NCBI GenBank assembly: GCA_027294185.1
Contig: JAPUME010000290.1
Coordinates: forward strand, 1-5,693
Direction: 5' to 3'
DNA: 5,693 bases
Source of the DNA: Acidobacteriota bacterium
GTDB lineage: Bacteria; Acidobacteriota; Terriglobia; UBA7540; JAPUME01
The stretch's first letter is position 1; every line of letters starts with the position of its first letter. The translations under genes were made by a program, and so were the position numbers. Below are positions 1 to 5,693 of this stretch, piece by piece. Under the pieces are notes generated by a model that was not told the DNA's origin, ran no database searches, and saw nothing but the letters and a program-made list of their open reading frames with translations.

Positions 1-1625
1 CGGTTACCATCTCCGGACAGCCTCTGCAGCGGGGTCCTTACTCTCATCGACTCAATCTCAGGAGCAATATTTTGATTCAGGTAAGCTATGCTCACACTAT
101 CCAGCATCGGAGTCCCCTCGGAACCCCGGCTGAATTCCGCCTTCCACTGGAGATAGCGGGCGGGAGGGCTCTGAATGCTCTCGCCTTCGGCATTTCCATA
201 AGGGCCAGTCCAATCGCTCCAGGTCGCATCGGGCCGCTCGAAATTTCCCGTCCGCACGTAGAATTCCAACCCGGCGCCCCGGCCGAGTTCCGCCCGCCAA
301 CTGATTTTTCCCCACTGAGAAATAAAACGCGCATCCCGCACAGGGGAGAGATAAGTTCCCTTCGAAGTCGGCTCCGAGGAAAGCCGGAAAATTTTCCCGA
401 TGTTGCCGGTGGCGGCAAATACGGTCCCGTTGCTTCCCTTTTGGAGGCGGGTAGCGAGAGCTTCCTGAGTCTCATTCAACAGCGTCAGGCCGGGAGCCTG
501 ACCGCGCCGGATGACAAGCTCAAAGACCCGGCCCTGAGTGCTGGTGGTAAACATCACCCGGTCCTTCTGAGCCAGCAAGCCGAAAATGCTTTCTCGGTCC
601 GAACGCCACAGGGTCTCCACCGAGTTGTCAGGCAGTATCCGGTACAGGGCTCCCCGTCCGCTGACGGGAGTCGTAAAAGCGGGAATTTGCAAAGCTTGAT
701 TTCCGGTTCTCTGGCTACCCGACTGCCCGGAAGTCCGGCTCCCGCCGCCCGGCGTGTGGGGCCCGCCATCCTCCCGCCGTAGGGAACCCTGCGAAGAGGA
801 AGTTGAACCTGCGGCGGCCCCCTGCGCAACGAAGAAGGGGCGTCGGCCCCGGCGCGACGTCCCCAGCGCTGCTACGTAGATGCGCTCCTCGGAATCAACG
901 GCCAGAGCGTGAATCTCAGGCAGGTCGGCATTGTAGAGAATGAAGCCTTTCCCGTCCGCCGACACGCGGTAGAGCAACCCGTTCGGGTCGCTGCCCGCCA
1001 GCAGGTTCCCTTTCGAGTCGAGCGCCATGCAGATGATGTGGGTCTGCCTCGAATCGAAAAATAGCTCCCCTTCATTTTCACCGCTTACCCGAAAGATCTT
1101 ACCCTTGTCTCCAGTCCCCACCAGAAGGCGCCCTTCCGCGTCGAAGACCAGCGACCAGATATATTTGCTTTCAGGATCAAAAAAAACCGAAGACTCGCCC
1201 TCTGCGCCATTCTCGATGCGATAAACCTTTCCCTCCGGAGAGCTGGCAACGTAGAGATCACCGTCCGGTCCCAGCGCCAGCGCAAAAATATCCGGCTCGG
1301 GAGCGGTGAACAGCAGCTTCCCTTCCCCTTCCTCGTCGATGCGAAAGACCTTTCCCTGGTGACCGGTACCGAAGTAGAGCCATCCCTCATCGTCCCGGAC
1401 AAGAGAGAGCACCAGCGTTTCGTCCGGGTCAAAGATACTCTTGCTTTCAGGAGAAAGGCGCAACTGACCGTCCCGGCTGAGAGAGATATTTTCGAGAGTC
1501 CCCTGAAGGAAACTTTCATAGGTCGAGACTTCCCAAAAGGAGGTTTCCACCGCCCTGAGAGGGAGAGAAACACTCAACGCTACAAGAAAAAGGAGAACAA
1601 TCCGTCGGTTGAATCGTTTTGTCAT
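1..1625 (-). CDS. Secreted beta-propeller repeat protein, partial (C-terminus beyond window)
   Basis: The reading frame is open from an ATG at 1625 to the window edge (541 complete codons, no stop). An AGAGGG ribosome site lies six bases upstream. Residues 1-25 form a Sec signal peptide: a basic start (MTKRFNRR), a hydrophobic core, and likely cleavage after LRA at 25. Residues 71-415 hold about seven blade-like units of 41-43 residues, with a recurring pattern of hydrophobic strand, D/G turn, L-x-V-G-T strand, then G-K-x-F/Y-R-I/V. Examples are GKVFRI at 91-96, GKVYRI at 132-137 and GKIFRV at 175-180. A low-complexity insertion (about 256-318) splits unit five. Residues 440-520 look like a beta-rich domain (RTGNFERPDATWSDW), followed by a QNIAPEI linker at 518-524. 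The protein probably acts in the periplasm or outside the cell, as a binding or scaffold module; no catalytic motif is visible. It lies 46 bases behind the S55 gene and is probably cotranscribed with it. The exact function is unknown. WD40, NHL and SMP-30-like propellers are all possible relatives. Confidence 0.9.
   Translation of the reverse strand, partial: MTKRFNRRIVLLFLVALSVSLPLRAVETSFWEVSTYESFLQGTLENISLSRDGQLRLSPESKSIFDPDETLVLSLVRDDEGWLYFGTGHQGKVFRIDEEGEGKLLFTAPEPDIFALALGPDGDLYVASSPEGKVYRIENGAEGESSVFFDPESKYIWSLVFDAEGRLLVGTGDKGKIFRVSGENEGELFFDSRQTHIICMALDSKGNLLAGSDPNGLLYRVSADGKGFILYNADLPEIHALAVDSEERIYVAALGTSRRGRRPFFVAQGAAAGSTSSSQGSLRREDGGPHTPGGGSRTSGQSGSQRTGNQALQIPAFTTPVSGRGALYRILPDNSVETLWRSDRESIFGLLAQKDRVMFTTSTQGRVFELVIRRGQAPGLTLLNETQEALATRLQKGSNGTVFAATGNIGKIFRLSSEPTSKGTYLSPVRDARFISQWGKISWRAELGRGAGLEFYVRTGNFERPDATWSDWTGPYGNAEGESIQSPPARYLQWKAEFSRGSEGTPMLDSVSIAYLNQNIAPEIESMRVRTPLQRLSGDGN
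381..1415 (-). repeat. Tandem degenerate blade repeats (protein level, period 41-43 residues)
   Basis: Inside the propeller gene, matching segments begin at residues 71, 112, 155, 196, 237 and, after an insertion, about 346 and 389. The first five are spaced 41, 43, 41 and 41 residues apart. Each carries a hydrophobic strand, a D-x-x-G-type turn, a short strand of the YFGTG / YVASS / LVGTG / LAGSD kind, and a closing G-K-x-F/Y-R-hydrophobic strand. The similarity is clear in protein but weak in DNA, so these are old diverged repeats rather than recent duplications. Confidence 0.8.
672..860 (-). other. Low-complexity, probably disordered insertion within the propeller
   Basis: Residues 256-318 of the propeller protein are rich in Gly, Ser, Arg, Gln and Thr (for example TPGGGSRTSGQSGSQRTGNQ at 291-310) and lack the blade pattern. 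They fall between the YVAALG strand of unit five (250-255) and the GALYRI strand (325-330) that would normally complete the same blade. The DNA keeps the frame throughout. This suggests a surface loop extension rather than an assembly error. Its role is unknown; a flexible linker, a protease-sensitive loop or a site for a partner are possible. Confidence 0.7.
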
Positions 1626-1631
1626 GGAAAA

Positions 1632-1637
1632 CCCTCT
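1632..1637 (-). promoter_or_regulatory. Ribosome binding site of the propeller gene
   Basis: AGAGGG on the minus strand, six bases before the ATG at 1625. It fixes the start that gives a complete signal peptide. Confidence 0.7.
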
Positions 1638-1646
1638 GTAAGCCCT

Positions 1647-1666
1647 GGCCGGATGCGAATCCGACC
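1647..1666 (-). other. Small intergenic hairpin between S55 and propeller genes
   Basis: The minus strand reads GGTCGGAT, loop TCGC, ATCCGGCC: an eight-base-pair stem with one G-U pair, starting five bases after the S55 stop codon. No T run follows, so it is not a convincing intrinsic terminator. It could stabilise or process the shared transcript, or be chance in GC-rich DNA. Confidence 0.35.
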
Positions 1667-1671
1667 CGCGC

Positions 1672-3600
1672 CTAGCGGCTGGGCCTCTCGCTTACCCTCA
1701 CCCGAATGGTCCTCTGACCTCGCAGGGAGAAGGGCTGCGGCCTTCCCTCGGAGTCGCCGATGATCGAATATCGGCTGGTGGCCAAATCGGTCGAAACCGC
1801 CGGATCAGACATAAAAGTTTGGATCAACGAGGGGGGTGGTGAAGGAAATTCTTCGCCCTGCAGAAACAGAGTGCGCTTCGAGGCCAGAAGCAGGACATAG
1901 AGGCGATTGTTGCGGCGCAGGCGGTTCAGAGCCCGTACGAGTTGGCGTAAATTCTTGGCCGGCCTTGCCCGCAGCCCGGAAAGGCGAGGGGATTGAAAAC
2001 GGTTGATGGCGCCGCCGCTGCCTACGACAATGGAAAGATACCCATCGGCCACACTTTGGGGAATCACCACGGGGATTTTTTCCACCGTGGTCCCCCCACT
2101 GGGGGTCCTCAGCATCCCGTGGATGACAATCTCCTCGCCCGGCCTCACCAGCGATTTAGAGCTCCAGACCTGCTCCAAACTCGCCGATCGCCGCTCCTCG
2201 GTCGAGACCACGGAAACGTCGATTCCCTCGATGACCAGATCGTCGTAACCGCTCGCAAGCAAGGCCCTCAAGGGGGTAGTGACCACACCCGCGGCCCCCA
2301 AATGTGAGTTCACTTCACCGGAGACGATATCTTCAAACTCGACTGTTTGTCGGTTGTGGATGGTTCGTCCATTCTGGGTCATCTGGCCCAGGCGAATCCT
2401 GCCCTGAATCTCGAAGGTCGAATGGCCCACTCGCCGCTCGGTGGCCGTGATGATATTCATCAACACCTGATTGAGCAGGAAGGGAGTCAGAAATGGATTC
2501 TGCACGACCTCGACGTCGTACTCCTTATTCCGCTGCAGGGTGGAATCGAGGTTGACGTGCAGAGGAATCATGCGCGCCTGCTCGCCCATCACCCCGTAGA
2601 TTCCGCCGCTCCGGTCCTGGCGGATGGCGCCCAAAAGCGGGCCGGCGGCTGAAATCTTAAAAGACGATTGAAGCGAGGGAACTACGGTCAGCACCTTCGC
2701 TGCGCTGAAGGGCATATCCATTCCCCCGGCCGCGAGCAGGCTGTGCCCGCAGGCATAAATCCTGTCCCCTTCGCGGTGAGTGACCGTGCAGTCGGCCTTG
2801 GTGTTCAAATCGCCTCTTACCAGATGAATGCTGACCATCGACCCGGGCCGCAACGGACCCAGGTCCTCTTCACCTGTGCGGAGCGTCCCTCCGCCGATGG
2901 TGGGTTCAAACCCGAGCGCCCGCCATTGGGGGGTCATGCCCTCCATCAGGCTCTCAGAAAATCCGTTGAACACCAGCGGAATTCGCAACCAGGAAGGTCG
3001 CCCGGTTGGGCCGTAAAAATTCTCTTTGAGCGGTGAGGGGGAATCCTCGATCGGAGGAAGCCAGCGAACATCCTGAGCCTCACCCGAGGTGGAAAGGCTC
3101 GGGACCCGGGCAATGAGCTCAGTGGAAGCAGAAAGGGAAGCCCGCCTGGTCCCCTCTTGGGGTTCCTCGGGAACCACGTTGATCATCTCGGCAATCGGGG
3201 TGATGCCGGCGATCGGCTCCTTGGAAAAGGGAAAGGCGAATGCCACCGCGCCGAGCAGCTTCCCGTCGATATAGACCGGGCTGCCGCTCATTCCCGCGAG
3301 CACTCCGGTATGCTCCAACCCGCCGCCGGAAAGTCGCGCCAAAACCGCGTTCCGCTGGGGCGCGAAGTTCTCAAGCACACCAAGGATTTCAACCTTGAAC
3401 TCCTGGATCTTATCCCCTTCGAACGTCGTCAACCCGATTCCCTTTTGACCCGCGCGAACCTGGTCAAGCGGGAAAAACTCGATCTCTTTCTCCTGGGCAG
3501 CCGACCCGCCGCTCTTTTTCTGAGACCAACTCGGGGGGACGAAGAGAATCGCTCCCACCAGGAGGATGCCCAGGTACCGGCATTTGTGAAAAAATCTCAT
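1672..3600 (-). CDS. Exported SpoIVB/S55-type serine peptidase domain protein
   Basis: The gene encodes 642 residues ending in TAG. I chose the ATG at 3600 because it follows AGGGG by four bases and opens a signal peptide (MRFFHKCRYL, then a hydrophobic core, cleavage probably near SWSQ at 24-27). An in-frame start at 3744 would bury this signal peptide and run through the promoter. Residues 45-142 resemble the catalytic end of SpoIVB: IQEFKVEILGVL at 65-76, then GMSGSP at 103-108 (candidate nucleophile Ser105, or Ser107), then IDGKLLGAVAFAF. A second block at 278-350 carries GDRIYACGHSLL with candidate His286, and LLGAIRQDRSGGIYGVMGE at 322-340. Residues 360-642 are a beta-rich tail with a basic helix-like stretch (NLRQLVRALNRLRRNNRL, 550-567). 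S55 peptidases cleave regulatory proteins; SpoIVB does so during sporulation. No sporulation gene is visible, so the substrate is unknown. The protein may also be a non-peptidase relative. The propeller gene follows 46 bases downstream. Confidence 0.92.
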   Translation of the reverse strand: MRFFHKCRYLGILLVGAILFVPPSWSQKKSGGSAAQEKEIEFFPLDQVRAGQKGIGLTTFEGDKIQEFKVEILGVLENFAPQRNAVLARLSGGGLEHTGVLAGMSGSPVYIDGKLLGAVAFAFPFSKEPIAGITPIAEMINVVPEEPQEGTRRASLSASTELIARVPSLSTSGEAQDVRWLPPIEDSPSPLKENFYGPTGRPSWLRIPLVFNGFSESLMEGMTPQWRALGFEPTIGGGTLRTGEEDLGPLRPGSMVSIHLVRGDLNTKADCTVTHREGDRIYACGHSLLAAGGMDMPFSAAKVLTVVPSLQSSFKISAAGPLLGAIRQDRSGGIYGVMGEQARMIPLHVNLDSTLQRNKEYDVEVVQNPFLTPFLLNQVLMNIITATERRVGHSTFEIQGRIRLGQMTQNGRTIHNRQTVEFEDIVSGEVNSHLGAAGVVTTPLRALLASGYDDLVIEGIDVSVVSTEERRSASLEQVWSSKSLVRPGEEIVIHGMLRTPSGGTTVEKIPVVIPQSVADGYLSIVVGSGGAINRFQSPRLSGLRARPAKNLRQLVRALNRLRRNNRLYVLLLASKRTLFLQGEEFPSPPPSLIQTFMSDPAVSTDLATSRYSIIGDSEGRPQPFSLRGQRTIRVRVSERPSR

Positions 3601-3604
3601 ATCG

Positions 3605-3609
3605 CCCCT
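3605..3609 (-). promoter_or_regulatory. Ribosome binding site deciding the S55 start
   Basis: AGGGG on the minus strand, four bases before the ATG at 3600. With the signal peptide that follows, it favours this start over in-frame upstream ATGs at 3642 and 3744. Confidence 0.7.
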
Positions 3610-3655
3610 GTTTTTCGCAGTCTTATGAGGCCCGTCACAATCCATCCGCAGGTCA

Positions 3656-3684
3656 ATACTAGGTGAAAGGATAACCCCAGTCAA
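3656..3684 (-). promoter_or_regulatory. Sigma70-type promoter upstream of the S55 gene
   Basis: On the minus strand a TTGACT -35 box (3684-3679; five of six consensus) is followed after exactly 17 bases by TAGTAT (3661-3656; four of six). Transcription would begin near 3649 and give a leader of about 50 bases before the ATG at 3600. The rest of the 178-base gap between the argA-like gene and the S55 gene shows no clear terminator or other structure. The promoter suggests that the two exported-protein genes can be expressed separately from the arginine operon. Confidence 0.6.
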
Positions 3685-3778
3685 GGAGCCGCAGGGAAAG
3701 CGATAAGCTCGGCCAGCCTGCCCGAAGAGAGACAGAAGGAGCATCGAAAGGTGGAGTGAACTGGAAAACTAAGAAATT

Positions 3779-4285
3779 TCAAGCCTCGACCACAGCCTCA
3801 TGGTTGTCGGCTTCTAGGCGGGCGTCCTCGTCCAGAAAATAGACCACGGCCTTCTCGTCACATTGGAAGTATTTCTCGCAGTGAATGCAGTCGCGCCAGA
3901 CCTTCATGGGAAGGGTCTCCATCCCTACCTCGGCGAAACCTAATCTTGCAAAGTATTCGGGAACCAGCGTCAGGGCAAAAACGCGTTTCAGTTCCTGCTG
4001 GGCGGCTTCTTCAAGCAAGTACTCCGTCAACTTCCGGCCCAACCCCTTGCCTTGTGTGGTCGGCAGAACAGCCAGCGAGCGAATTTCCGCAATCTCGGTG
4101 CTATAGAAATGGAGAGCACCGCAGCCGACGATGGTTCCCTCTTCCTCCACCACCGTCATTTCACGAATCCGTTCACACAGGTCGGAGGCGGTACGAGGAA
4201 GCAGCAGCCGGCGCTTCGAGAAATCGTTGATGATCTTGACCAGCCGCGGGACGTCACTCAGTTTTGCCTTGCGGATTACCGCCAC
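3779..4285 (-). CDS. argA: GNAT acetyltransferase, probable short N-acetylglutamate synthase
   Basis: The gene encodes 168 residues, starting at GTG and ending in TGA. A single GNAT domain spans about residues 3-125. The acetyl-CoA pyrophosphate loop is QGKGLG at 78-83 after the strand IRSLAVLP (68-75), and the late GNAT motif is EYFARLGF (110-117). VGCGALHF (53-60), EIRSLAV (67-73) and RVFALTL (101-107) match, from memory, the short stand-alone ArgA type known from Mycobacterium tuberculosis, which lacks the amino-acid-kinase domain of classical ArgA. The expected reaction is acetyl-CoA plus glutamate to N-acetylglutamate, in the cytoplasm, the first step of arginine synthesis. Its position 56 bases behind argF supports this. 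A Cys cluster at 133, 136 and 142 (DCIHCEKYFQCDE) near the C-terminus could bind metal. The last 18 residues are acidic and probably flexible. An acetyltransferase for another amino-acid substrate remains possible. Confidence 0.85.
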   Translation of the reverse strand: MAVIRKAKLSDVPRLVKIINDFSKRRLLLPRTASDLCERIREMTVVEEEGTIVGCGALHFYSTEIAEIRSLAVLPTTQGKGLGRKLTEYLLEEAAQQELKRVFALTLVPEYFARLGFAEVGMETLPMKVWRDCIHCEKYFQCDEKAVVYFLDEDARLEADNHEAVVEA

Positions 4286-4290
4286 TGCAG

Positions 4291-4297
4291 CCTCCTT
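4291..4297 (-). promoter_or_regulatory. Strong ribosome binding site for the GTG start of the argA-like gene
   Basis: A full AAGGAGG on the minus strand, five bases before the GTG at 4285. It supports a non-ATG start and efficient translation. The 56-base gap upstream of the gene holds no convincing terminator, so cotranscription with argF is likely. Confidence 0.8.
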
Positions 4298-4341
4298 ACA
4301 ACCAGCCTCTGAAATCAGGGAATGGTAATCTCATCTTCCCT

Positions 4342-5304
4342 CTAGCTCCCATCGGATTCCCGCAGGAGGAGAAGGAGCAGCGCTTTTTGCACATGCAGGC
4401 GATTTTCGGCCTGTTCATAGACGATCGACCGGTCTGAGTCGATCACCTCCCCCACGACTTCCTGCCCCCGGTGCGCCGGAAGGCAGTGCATAAACAGGGC
4501 ATCGGGGCCCGCCGCCTGCATCAAGTCTTCGGTAACGCGATAGGGCGAGAAAACCTGCGCCCGCATGTGCGAGGCGTACTCCTGGCCCATGCTGGCCCAC
4601 ACATCGGTATAGACCGCATCGGCTCCCCGGACGACCTTCCGGGGATCATAGTCGTGCGAGATTTCACCACCCGTGGTTTTTGCGACGGCCCGTGCCTCGC
4701 GGACAATCTCTTCGTTCGGCTCAAAGCCGGGCGGGGTGGCCACCCGCAGGACCTGCCCCAACTTCGCCACGGTCAACATCAGAGAGTGACACACATTATT
4801 TCCGTCTCCGACGTATGCCAATAACGGTTTCTTCTTCGAACCGAACTTTTCCCTCAAGGTAAACATGTCGCTCAGGGCCTGGCAGGGATGGAGCAGATCG
4901 CTCAGCGCGTTGATGACGGGAATGGAGGCATGCTCGGCGAGTTGAGTCAACGCCTCGTGCTGAAACGTGCGCGCCACGATGCAGTCCACCCAGCGCTCGA
5001 GATTTTTGGCAATGTCCTTGATCGGCTCCCGCTCTCCCAGTCTCGGCTTCGTATGATCCAGAAATATGGAGTGACCGCCCAGAGTGGTCATCCCCACCTC
5101 GAAGGTGACACGGGTGCGCAACGAGGGTTTTTCAAAAATCAACGCCGTCTGTTTCCCCACTAAAGCCCGAGAGTAGTCCTGAGGCGAAGCCTTCACGCGC
5201 TCCGCCAGGGCATAGATTTGGCCGATGTCTTCGGGCCTCAGTTGGCTGATGGAAATGAAATCCTCCACGCTGAGCCGCCCCCTTTCCATTACAGATGTCG
5301 TCAT
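4342..5304 (-). CDS. argF: Ornithine carbamoyltransferase
   Basis: The gene encodes 320 residues from ATG to TAG, a normal length for the family. The enzyme joins carbamoyl phosphate and ornithine to give citrulline in the cytoplasm, normally as a trimer. The diagnostic motifs are present and in order: SLRTR at 61-65 (carbamoyl phosphate binding), HPCQ at 139-142, DVWASMG at 234-240 (the ornithine SMG loop) and HCLPAHRG at 273-280 with the catalytic Cys274. The SMG loop and the HCLP motif point to true ornithine, rather than N-acetylornithine or aspartate, carbamoyltransferase. The start at 5304 is preferred because GAGGG lies six bases upstream, whereas Met6 has no such site. The ATG overlaps the argD stop (ATGA), so translation is probably coupled. 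The argA-like gene follows 56 bases downstream. The gene is probably anabolic, given these neighbours. Confidence 0.98.
   Translation of the reverse strand: MTTSVMERGRLSVEDFISISQLRPEDIGQIYALAERVKASPQDYSRALVGKQTALIFEKPSLRTRVTFEVGMTTLGGHSIFLDHTKPRLGEREPIKDIAKNLERWVDCIVARTFQHEALTQLAEHASIPVINALSDLLHPCQALSDMFTLREKFGSKKKPLLAYVGDGNNVCHSLMLTVAKLGQVLRVATPPGFEPNEEIVREARAVAKTTGGEISHDYDPRKVVRGADAVYTDVWASMGQEYASHMRAQVFSPYRVTEDLMQAAGPDALFMHCLPAHRGQEVVGEVIDSDRSIVYEQAENRLHVQKALLLLLLRESDGS
5301..5304 (-). other. ATGA overlap of argF start and argD stop
   Basis: The minus strand reads ATGA. ATG (5304-5302) starts argF and TGA (5303-5301) ends argD. The argF ribosome site GAGGG (5315-5311) sits inside the argD coding region. 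This arrangement usually means translational coupling and matched protein amounts. Confidence 0.9.
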
Positions 5305-5693
5305 ACCCGTCCCTCACTCTCCCGGGCCGTCTTCGCGGCCGAAACGATCACCCTCCGGAGCGCCGCAATCAGCCGGTCCACGTGCTCCCGCTCGATAATC
5401 AACGGCGGCAGAAAGCGCAGCACCTTCTCCTGCGTACAGTTGATCAGGAAACCCGCCTCCAAAAGGGATTTGACGATCTCGGTGCCGGGAATTTCCAGTA
5501 CCAGGGCGAGCATCAGACCCTCACCCCTCACCTCGCCGACTACGGGTATTTCCTTCTTGAGCTCTTCCAGCCGGGAACGAAAATAATCGCTCATTTCCCG
5601 CACGTGCTCCAGGAATCCCGGCCCCTCGAGAATCTCAAGAAACTTCACGGCCAGCCGGCATTGGAGCGGTCCTCCGCCGAATGTCGAGCCGTG
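5301..5693 (-). CDS. argD: Acetylornithine aminotransferase, C-terminal 130 residues
   Basis: The frame is open from the right edge to TGA, giving 130 residues of a family usually near 390-400 long. The N-terminal two thirds, with the pyridoxal-phosphate lysine, lie outside the window. The visible part begins at HGSTFGGGPLQCRLA, the conserved segment just after that lysine, whose Ser-Thr pair contacts the cofactor phosphate. It continues with VRGEGLMLALVL and then INCTQEKVLRFLPPLII, both typical of class III ArgD aminotransferases. The Arg in VLRFLPP is the one expected to help hold the substrate carboxylate. The reaction is N-acetylglutamate semialdehyde plus glutamate to N-acetylornithine plus 2-oxoglutarate, in the cytoplasm. 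Succinylornithine or other class III transaminases share these motifs. The overlap with argF makes the arginine role by far the likeliest. The truncation is due to the window edge, not to damage. Confidence 0.96.
   Translation of the reverse strand, partial: HGSTFGGGPLQCRLAVKFLEILEGPGFLEHVREMSDYFRSRLEELKKEIPVVGEVRGEGLMLALVLEIPGTEIVKSLLEAGFLINCTQEKVLRFLPPLIIEREHVDRLIAALRRVIVSAAKTARESEGRV

Noticed and set aside
72..782. Open frame of 236 codons on the plus strand
   Set aside because: It is antisense to the propeller gene, whose minus-strand frame gives a signal peptide, regular blades and a good ribosome site. The plus-strand translation has no recognisable motif and no ribosome site that I can see.
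1179..1186. Run of eight A (T on the coding strand) inside the propeller gene, as a possible slippage or phase-variation site
   Set aside because: The run encodes Phe-Phe in the blade frame and the frame is intact on both sides. Eight bases is too short on its own to claim phase variation.
1085..1573. Minus-strand frame of 162 codons
   Set aside because: This is a shifted frame of the propeller gene. Its translation is Arg/Ser-rich without blade patterns, whereas the frame starting at 1625 is coherent over the same bases.
3157..3666. Plus-strand frame of 169 codons opposite the S55 gene
   Set aside because: It is antisense to the conserved GMSGSP region and covers the S55 promoter and signal peptide. 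It is an expected by-product of GC-rich coding DNA.
3601..3744. N-terminal extension of the S55 protein to the ATG at 3744
   Set aside because: The extension has no ribosome site that stands out, overlaps a good promoter, and would put 48 residues before an otherwise normal signal peptide.
3601..3778. Possible intrinsic terminator after the argA-like gene
   Set aside because: I found no GC-rich stem followed by a T run on the minus strand. Some read-through from the arginine operon into the S55 gene cannot be excluded.
4286..4341. Possible terminator between argF and the argA-like gene
   Set aside because: Only a five-pair GGGAA/TTCCC match with a long loop and no T run is present, so continued transcription is more likely.
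1..5693. CRISPR array, tRNA, rRNA, insertion sequence or attachment site
   Set aside because: No regularly spaced identical repeats, cloverleaf-like sequence, transposase frame or terminal inverted repeats were seen. The window is almost entirely occupied by five same-strand coding regions.

Overview
All five genes in this window lie on the minus strand, so the window reads right to left as a continuous directional block. Base composition is moderately GC-rich and every start has a recognisable purine-rich ribosome binding site. The gene content fits an environmental bacterium, most plausibly of the Acidobacteriota or a neighbouring deep lineage. That assignment is inference: it rests on the permuted S55 (SpoIVB-type) protein and the secreted propeller protein resembling families I associate with that group. 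No marker gene here settles it.

Right part (5693 down to 3779) is an arginine biosynthesis operon. It holds the C-terminal third of argD (acetylornithine aminotransferase), then argF (ornithine carbamoyltransferase) overlapping argD by an ATGA, then 56 bases later a short GNAT protein that looks like a stand-alone N-acetylglutamate synthase (argA type). Together they cover the acetylation that opens the pathway, the transamination to N-acetylornithine and the carbamoylation of ornithine. The deacetylation or transacetylation step and the argB, argC, argG and argH steps are not in the window.

A 178-base gap (3601-3778) separates the arg genes from the next block. It contains a good sigma70-type promoter on the minus strand (TTGACT, 17 bases, TAGTAT) but no clear terminator.

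Left part (3600 down to 1) is a two-gene unit for exported proteins. The first gene encodes a 642-residue protein with a signal peptide and the GMSGSP motif of the SpoIVB/S55 serine peptidases. Its motifs appear in circularly permuted order relative to SpoIVB. After a 46-base gap with a small hairpin comes a second gene with a signal peptide. It encodes at least 541 residues of a beta-propeller built from about seven 41-43-residue blades, with a disordered Gly/Ser/Arg/Gln-rich insertion inside the fifth blade. A non-propeller C-terminal domain follows and the gene runs off the left edge. The two products probably act together in the envelope or outside the cell, but their substrate is unknown. 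This pair is the least understood and most interesting part of the window.
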